From contig JAVBMC010000037.1 in NCBI GenBank assembly GCA_031552845.1, forward strand, positions 1-64,000: a DNA stretch of 64,000 nt, written 5' to 3'. A model generated the notes under the pieces. It saw nothing but the letters and a program-made list of their open reading frames with translations, was not told where the DNA came from and did not search any database. Below, in pieces: positions 59,501-64,000 of the stretch; the stretch's first letter is position 1, and the number at the start of each line of letters is the position of its first letter. The translations under genes and the position numbers were made by a program. Origin of the DNA: JAVBMC01 sp031552845 (GTDB lineage Bacteria > Verrucomicrobiota > Kiritimatiellia > RFP12 > DVOR01).

Positions 59501-60700
59501 AAAGTGCACCAATGCGCCAAAGCGTTCGGAACGCGAGAAGATGTCCGGCAGCTCCCGTTCCATGGCGGCACGGTCGTAGGTTTGGAAAAGTTCCGAGTAG
59601 GCCCAGTCGAGTCCGCTGATGTTCAGGAGCGCATTGGTTGTGGTTAAATGTCCGCCGAGGCCTTCGAGCAGGAAGACGGTGTCGGGGAAGTTTTCACGCA
59701 CGCGGGCCACCACATAAGTCCATGTCTCTACGGGAATCATATACCCGGCATCACAGCGGAAGCCGTCGACGCCCTTGCCGCACCAGAAGAGAAAGACATC
59801 GGCAATAAACTCACGCAGCTGCGGGTGGGAGTAATCCAACTCGACCAAATCTTCCCACGTGACGCCCCAAGCACCGGGCGAGTGGTAGGAGTGATCCGCA
59901 TTACGTTTATACCATTCAGGATGGTGCGTTTGCAAAGTGGCGGCCCAGCCGGTGTGGTTGGCGGGAATATCCATCAGCAGGCGTGCACCGCGGGCATGAA
60001 CCTGTCCGACGAGCTCGCAGAATTGTTCCATCGGCGTAGCGGCGGTGTCAAACTCTGCCAGCGCGGGATCGATGGAATAGAAGTCGGTCGCCGCGAATGG
60101 CGAGCCATAGCGCCCCATCTTTGCGTAAGTCGTGGGGGTGGGGTGAACGGGCAGCAGGAGAACGTTACGGAAGCCGAGCGCATCCACAATGTGCGGGAGG
60201 TGTTTTGCAAATGAACGGAATGTGCCTGACGGCGGAATGACCGTGTAGCGGGATTTGTCGAGCGTATTCACTGCCGGCGAAGTGTGGATGGGTTCACGGA
60301 AGAGGCGCACGAATGCTGCATAGATGCCATTGCTCACGGCCGTATGCGCAGGCGCCACTTTGATGATGAGGTTGTCGCCGTCCGGCCACTCCGGCACGTA
60401 AGTGCCCGCAGGAATGAAGCACGCTTTGCCCGCAAAAATACCTACCTCGTCCAGCGGCACCGTGATCGTATAGAGGCCACCGCCTTTGGTCAGCATGGGG
60501 ATGTCCTGCCAGTCCTGTGCCAGCGGCGGAGTCCCGTTCTCAGTAGCCGCGCGGATTTCCGCACGCCGCACCGCCGCACCGCCGATGTTAGTACGGAAGA
60601 CAGCCTGCCCGGCCCGCTCCTTGCCGATGTTTAATGTAATAGTCAGCGAGTCGCCGGCCCATTTGAGAATTGACGAGCCGGGGTTAGGCAGATGTTGCAT
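56579..60700 (-). CDS. GH13-GH133 fusion, glycogen-debranching-type enzyme (1373 aa)
   Basis: The N-terminal alpha-amylase-like domain (about 130-560) has all four GH13 motifs: DIPANH (about 244), GVDGFRCDA with the nucleophile Asp (about 309-317), LLEG with the acid Glu (about 344) and AETHDN (about 400). A linker and a GDE N-terminal-like region (about 600-930) follow. The GH133 amylo-alpha-1,6-glucosidase domain is C-terminal: GYPWFLDWGRDTLIAARG (about 989), VDAPLWY, GIHVDAATGLVFAPPHFTWM, TPRQGYPVEIQALW, RPNQLFA. The order transferase-like then glucosidase is that of the eukaryotic bifunctional debrancher AGL. No signal peptide, so it is probably cytoplasmic glycogen turnover. It ends a four-gene run. 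Confidence 0.9.
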   Translation of the reverse strand: MQHLPNPGSSILKWAGDSLTITLNIGKERAGQAVFRTNIGGAAVRRAEIRAATENGTPPLAQDWQDIPMLTKGGGLYTITVPLDEVGIFAGKACFIPAGTYVPEWPDGDNLIIKVAPAHTAVSNGIYAAFVRLFREPIHTSPAVNTLDKSRYTVIPPSGTFRSFAKHLPHIVDALGFRNVLLLPVHPTPTTYAKMGRYGSPFAATDFYSIDPALAEFDTAATPMEQFCELVGQVHARGARLLMDIPANHTGWAATLQTHHPEWYKRNADHSYHSPGAWGVTWEDLVELDYSHPQLREFIADVFLFWCGKGVDGFRCDAGYMIPVETWTYVVARVRENFPDTVFLLEGLGGHLTTTNALLNISGLDWAYSELFQTYDRAAMERELPDIFSRSERFGALVHFAETHDNNRLAASGKVWAQMRVKLSALLSQQGAWGITSGVEWLAAEKIDVHGFSSLNWNAPDNLNAEIARLNHLLATHPAFGPGATLKMVQVDGGNTLVVLRQSPGANLLILVNLDPHNPQPATWRGVFNREQTTDLLTGRTITLPPHRMMLLQPGEVLCLGDEVIPQSKALPADCSPRLHKAGIQTVRCDLPADSRRVIPLPHGHQLEVRATTPFRAMWKQGSHLRAAGQGELDDSGSYCLCVAPPPQESALAVRMVHHAGRQTPPLELQAEVYQDGAAKQFTLTIYRCPAAEPHVQTLFSGAEVRTNPTFRTLLTNGAGAMSQVRLAWSEIRSQYDALLAANLNDQIPVDRTVLWTRCRAWLRFCGYSAEINAACLDTFQADPEGRFARWNFLVPCGMGKQVPITFLLELEEGKNCARLTVCRTVSQANGIGKKKPVQIILRPDIEWRSFHAKTKAFAGPEQHWPLAMRDTARGFTFAPYDGIGLRLDAARATWHREDAWVYCVGHPDDADRGLDGQSDLYSPGWFSADLNENDDAVLTASDLAVPVAKKTPAAELPQIVHSVPLEKALQQMLRNFIVRRDEHKTVIAGYPWFLDWGRDTLIAARGILADGQIDVVYDLLSEFGRFESQGMLPNIIHGTTVGNYDTVDAPLWYCRVVRELAEKKTVKSVLAHKCGNRTVKAIVASILQHYQSGTPNGIHVDAATGLVFAPPHFTWMDTNYPAGTPRQGYPVEIQALWLSALEFAAKHIDPGFKKLHKLAGDSFARLYPLPGGGLSDCLFAEPGASANHALKDDSIRPNQLFAVTFGLLDSKPELAQSVVQACACLLHPGSIRSLADKPVQVPLAVYRDGVLLNDPHNPYQGYYRGDEDTRRKPAYHNGTGWTWVFPSYAEALARVHGFSARTEARALLSSVIALTNQDCVCQIPENTDGDAPHAPRGCGAQAWGVSEFLRVWKLLKDPKPTRSKKPVTRKTK

Positions 60701-60750
60701 AGGTTGATTGTATGAATTCGTAAATAGGCTTAATGGACTGACAGTGGAAA

Positions 60751-61434
60751 CTAGTTAGGCAATGGTGAAAGCGTGATGTTACGGAAGGCAATGGTGCCGC
60801 CTTCGCTTTGCAGGCAGATGTGCCCAGCAGAGACGAAGACGCCTTCCAGCGTGTTGAGCTGGATGCCATTGGCCGCAACCGTGATGGTGTTGCCACGCAC
60901 GGTGACTTCAACAGAGTTCCATTCACCGGCAGGCTTCTCTACATTCGGCATGGTTTCCGGACGGGTTGTCTTGACGTGCTTCTCGTTGACAGGATGGTCT
61001 TTGCTTGTGGCCTTGCTCAGAAGGAGCAAGTCACCCAATCGCCCATGCTGTAGCTGCACTTCAACGCACTTCGGCAGGAAGCTGTCATCCGCACCGCGCT
61101 TGTGGATGAAGATGCCGCTGTTCACCGGTTTATCGATCCAGCGGTATTCCAGCTTGAGCACGTAGTTGGCGTAGACATTCTGCGTCATCAAGTAACCAAA
61201 CGGCTCGCCCGTGCAACGGATTTCGCCATCGGCAGCCCGCCATACGTTGAAAGCACGCGGGTCATAGATGCCAACGGGATCAACCAGATCAACCGCACTC
61301 GTCCAACCTTCGAGGTCTTTGCCGTTGAAGAGTTGAATCGTTTCCTTCGGCACGACCGCATAGGGCATGAGCACCATCTCCGCCAGCGCAGAGACAGCAG
61401 ACAAAAGAACCACAGCACAAACAGTACGCATCAT
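60751..61434 (-). CDS. Secreted DUF1080 family protein (227 aa)
   Basis: A single-domain DUF1080 protein with a signal peptide (MMRTVCAVVLLSAVSALAE). It has IQLFNGKDLEGWTS (about 33-46), YVLKLEYRWIDKPVNSGIFI, GEWNSVEVTVRGNTITVAAN and the final GTIAFRNITLSPLPN, all family-typical. It is shorter than, and only distantly related to, the protein at 9630-10706, and it has no second degenerate domain. It lies 17 bp after manC and 50 bp before the debranching enzyme, probably in one transcript. Substrate unknown; the family includes 3-keto-disaccharide hydrolases. Confidence 0.9.
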   Translation of the reverse strand: MMRTVCAVVLLSAVSALAEMVLMPYAVVPKETIQLFNGKDLEGWTSAVDLVDPVGIYDPRAFNVWRAADGEIRCTGEPFGYLMTQNVYANYVLKLEYRWIDKPVNSGIFIHKRGADDSFLPKCVEVQLQHGRLGDLLLLSKATSKDHPVNEKHVKTTRPETMPNVEKPAGEWNSVEVTVRGNTITVAANGIQLNTLEGVFVSAGHICLQSEGGTIAFRNITLSPLPN

Positions 61435-61451
61435 CTATCTTCTCCTCTGCT

Positions 61452-62531
61452 TCAGATATACTTCATGCCATCCGGACGGCGGGCAATGCGCGGCAGCAGG
61501 TGCTTGACCTCCTGCGCTAATTCGCGCGGACATACCAGCGTGGCATTTTCAGAATGCACGACGACAAGGCCGCGTACACCGATGAGGGCAGTCAGGCGGT
61601 CTTCCGAAACAACAATGTTGCTCTGTGCATCCATCGGTTCGCAGGAGCCGATGATGATGTTGCCTTGCGGGTCGGGAGCAAAATGTCCGGCGATGGCCGG
61701 CCAGGTGCCGACGTCGTCCCAGCCGAACACGCCGCGCGCCATGATGATGTTCTTGGCGTGTTCCATGACGGCATAGTCGATAGAGATTTTGCGCAGACTG
61801 GGATAGATTGAATCCAGCAGACCATCCAATGCCTCCGGCGGCGTCTCGGCGACAGCGTTCACGATCTCGGCCATATCCGGCGCCAGCTCTTCAAACGCTT
61901 TATGCATGACGCTCGCCCGCCAGATGAACATGCCGGAGTTCCAGAAGTAATGTCCCGCAGCCACATAGCGCTCCGCATTCACTTCATTGGGTTTCTCGAC
62001 AAAGCGCATCGCCTCATTGAAATGCGTGATGCAATTCTCCGGAATGTCGCGCCCGGCTTCGATATAGCCGAACCCGGTGGCCGGGAACGTAGGATTGATA
62101 CCGATAGTGACAATCGCATCGCGGGTCTGAGCAACCTTCACGCAGTCGTTCAGCGTCTGGCGGAATGTCGTGATATCAGACATCAATTGGTCGGCAGTCA
62201 GAATGCAGACCACGCCCTCAGGATCGCGCTGCTTGACCAACCCGCATGCCAACGCCACTGCCGCAGCAGTGTCGCGTCCGCAGGGTTCACCAATGATGTT
62301 CGCTGCGGGCACGTTGTAAACAACCTCCTGCGTGGCGGCAATCAGATCGCGCGAAGTGATGATGAAAATATTCGAAGCAGGCGCAACGTCTTGCAGGCGC
62401 TCCACCGCCAGCGTCAGCAACGGCTTGCCGCCGAAGAGCGAAATGAACTGCTTGGGACGGTCGTGCGTGCTGAGCGGCCAAAACCGCTCCCCGCGCCCGC
62501 CCGCCAAAATGATCGGGTAAGTATGCGTCAT
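61452..62531 (-). CDS. manC: Mannose-1-phosphate guanylyltransferase
   Basis: This enzyme makes GDP-mannose from mannose-1-phosphate and GTP. The 359-aa product has the nucleotidyltransferase signature LAGGRGERFWPLS followed by RPKQF (about 10-29), GEPCGRDTAAAV, GFGYIEAG, FVEKP and FWNSGMFIWR. The C-terminal left-handed beta-helix part is short, and the cupin domain of bifunctional ManC/AlgA is absent, so it is the single-function type. It supplies substrate for Gmd and Fcl, encoded at 18-20 kb. It lies 12 bp after the esterase gene. Confidence 0.95.
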   Translation of the reverse strand: MTHTYPIILAGGRGERFWPLSTHDRPKQFISLFGGKPLLTLAVERLQDVAPASNIFIITSRDLIAATQEVVYNVPAANIIGEPCGRDTAAAVALACGLVKQRDPEGVVCILTADQLMSDITTFRQTLNDCVKVAQTRDAIVTIGINPTFPATGFGYIEAGRDIPENCITHFNEAMRFVEKPNEVNAERYVAAGHYFWNSGMFIWRASVMHKAFEELAPDMAEIVNAVAETPPEALDGLLDSIYPSLRKISIDYAVMEHAKNIIMARGVFGWDDVGTWPAIAGHFAPDPQGNIIIGSCEPMDAQSNIVVSEDRLTALIGVRGLVVVHSENATLVCPRELAQEVKHLLPRIARRPDGMKYI

Positions 62532-62543
62532 GATAAATCCTTA

Positions 62544-64000
62544 TTATTCAGTAGTGATGAAAGGCGAGGCCGGCAGCCCTTCCTTGTTGTAAAGGTTAGC
62601 GTTGCTCGGATTGGTCTGCCATGCATAACGTGCGGCAACGGGCTTTTCAACATCCGGTGAGGAAATGACAACGGTCTGTCCGTCAATCACGGCATTGGCC
62701 CAATGCCATTTGCCTTTGTCATCCTTAATTGCGAACTCGGCCAACGCCTCATCGGATTTCACCGGGTCCTTCAAACCCTTCTTGTTGGCCACCATCAAAC
62801 CATCGGCATAGTCGAAGAAAACGCGGATCATGTTCTTCTCAATTTGCATCTTCTTGTAAAGAGGGCCGGAGACGACGATGTTCTTTACGCCATAGGTGTC
62901 CCGCAATGCCCAGCGCGCCAAACGCTCGCCGACGTCAAACTTGTTCTTGGGGTGAATATCCTTAGCCTCGCCAATATCGATAGTCACAGCCATGCCGGTC
63001 TTGGGGACTGTCTTTAACACTTCAAGTTGCGCATTGCGGATATATGCCCAACGGGGTGAGAAAGCCGGATCATCCGAGCGGTCCTGAAAACTGGCCAGCT
63101 GCACGAAGTAGAACGGAAGGTCTTTGCCCCATGCACCGCGCCAATCGTCGATCAGCAATTTCATCTTCTTGTCATAATCTTTGTCGGCCCAGTTGGATTC
63201 GCCCTGATACCAAAGACCTCCTTTAATCCCCACCTGACGCAACGGACTGAGCATCGCGTTATAAAGCAAGACAGGAGTATCGCGCTCATAACCGCTGGAA
63301 TAATATTTCCCAGGGTTCTTGGCATACCAATCGCCGCGATCCTTTTTAAACTTCGCGTAGGAGGCCTCGCGGTTGGCATAATCGGCAGAGATTTTCGTAT
63401 TCAACTCCGGATACGTGGCAAAAGCCTCAATCGGCAGCCACGGTTCCAAGCGTGTCCCGCCCCAGTTGCAATCGATCAAACCAATCGGCACTTTCATATC
63501 CGCGGCGATACGGCGGCCGAAGTAAAACCCAACCGCAGTCCACTTACCGACGGTCCCGGGTGCGGCAATCTCCCACGGCTTGCACTCGAGCTTCATTGCC
63601 GGTCTCGGCTCGGTAGCCGATTGACGGTTGATCTTGATTCTGCGGATGATCGGCAGGTTCGCCGCCGCGACATCATCCGGCGCATTACAGCTGCCCAGCG
63701 ACATCTCCATATTGCTCTGCCCGCCGCACAGCCAGACATCGCCTACGAGGATGTTTGTATAGGCCAACGAATCCTGCCCAGCCGTCACCGTTAACGTCTG
63801 CGGTGCTGTCATCGCCTTCAGCGGTTGGAATGTCAGCTTAAACAAACCATCTGCATCGGCCGTGGCAGTTGCCTTTTTCCCGACGAATTCACCCGATACC
63901 TTGGCCTTCGCATCGGCTTGGCCGAGGATGACAATCGGCTGTTCACGCTGCAGCACCATATCGTTGTTATAGAACGGCGCCAGCTTCAATTCCGCGAAGG
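62544..64000 (-). CDS. Sialate O-acetylesterase family protein, 5' end beyond the window
   Basis: SGNH-hydrolase-type carbohydrate esterase. At least 485 residues are present; the frame stays open to position 64000 and the visible beginning F-A-E-L-K-L-A-P looks like the end of a signal peptide, so the true start lies outside. Catalytic Ser in WLCGGQSNMEM; the conserved glycan-esterase motif YQGESNW; a C-terminal region with DIGEAKDIHPKNK supplies the Asp/His. These enzymes remove O-acetyl groups from sialic acids or plant glycans before hydrolysis. First visible gene of the run with manC, DUF1080 and the debranching enzyme. Confidence 0.92.
   Translation of the reverse strand, partial: FAELKLAPFYNNDMVLQREQPIVILGQADAKAKVSGEFVGKKATATADADGLFKLTFQPLKAMTAPQTLTVTAGQDSLAYTNILVGDVWLCGGQSNMEMSLGSCNAPDDVAAANLPIIRRIKINRQSATEPRPAMKLECKPWEIAAPGTVGKWTAVGFYFGRRIAADMKVPIGLIDCNWGGTRLEPWLPIEAFATYPELNTKISADYANREASYAKFKKDRGDWYAKNPGKYYSSGYERDTPVLLYNAMLSPLRQVGIKGGLWYQGESNWADKDYDKKMKLLIDDWRGAWGKDLPFYFVQLASFQDRSDDPAFSPRWAYIRNAQLEVLKTVPKTGMAVTIDIGEAKDIHPKNKFDVGERLARWALRDTYGVKNIVVSGPLYKKMQIEKNMIRVFFDYADGLMVANKKGLKDPVKSDEALAEFAIKDDKGKWHWANAVIDGQTVVISSPDVEKPVAARYAWQTNPSNANLYNKEGLPASPFITTE

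Overview
The window reads as a chromosomal segment of a bacterium from the PVC superphylum, most likely Kiritimatiellota or a close relative. This is inference from gene content: DUF1080 proteins, a Tat-exported Gfo/Idh/MocA oxidoreductase, a sialate O-acetylesterase family protein, a XylR-type regulator (LacI-like sensor plus AraC helix-turn-helix), an HU/DUF4469 protein, chlamydial-Pmp-like beta-helix proteins, many BspA-type leucine-rich-repeat (LRR) proteins, and an EF-Tu with a non-canonical switch I. No 16S rRNA gene is present to settle the taxonomy. MurE carries the meso-diaminopimelate motif, so a DAP-type peptidoglycan is expected.

Layout. Positions 1-6.3 kb: non-coding palindromes and a giant secreted BspA-LRR protein. 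6.5-9.4 kb: serC, 5-formyltetrahydrofolate cyclo-ligase and an FAD/NAD(P) oxidoreductase in one run, followed by a 262-bp element with perfect 21-bp terminal inverted repeats. 9.6-15.7 kb: a DUF1080 protein, a Pmp-like beta-helix protein, a HEAT-repeat protein and the Tat oxidoreductase. 15.7-20.1 kb (minus): murE, an EpmA-like ligase, fcl and gmd. 20.2-25.3 kb: the XylR-like regulator, an unknown secreted protein, a repeat surface protein, a DUF1015 protein and a small conserved protein.

25.4-40.2 kb is the housekeeping core on the minus strand: dnaA, then tRNA-Thr, tuf, rpmG, tRNA-Trp, secE, nusG, rplK, rplA, rplJ, rplL, rpoB, rpoC, with a strong promoter ahead of tRNA-Thr. 40.4-47.4 kb is accessory: a second Pmp-like protein, two tandem paralogous secreted proteins, an HU/DUF4469 protein behind a long structured leader, and several copies of a dispersed non-coding repeat. 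47.4-56.6 kb: one strong promoter and five tandem BspA-LRR genes. 56.6-64 kb (minus): a four-gene run with a truncated sialate O-acetylesterase, manC, a DUF1080 protein and a GH13-GH133 glycogen-debranching-type fusion.

Functional links. ManC makes GDP-mannose, which Gmd and Fcl convert to GDP-L-fucose, so the cell probably makes its own fucosylated surface glycans. The esterase, DUF1080 and oxidoreductase families fit glycan scavenging. The LRR and beta-helix proteins look like a large adhesin or surface repertoire.

Most notable unexplained structure: two inverted copies, about 25 kb apart, of a 100-bp element containing four AACGTT cores at an exact 22-bp period; the 21-bp inverted-repeat element; competing hairpins built from TGACCTC; a dispersed pyrimidine-rich/CTCCGCG repeat, one copy of which forms the end of a truncated gene; and a rod-like structured leader before the HU/DUF4469 gene.
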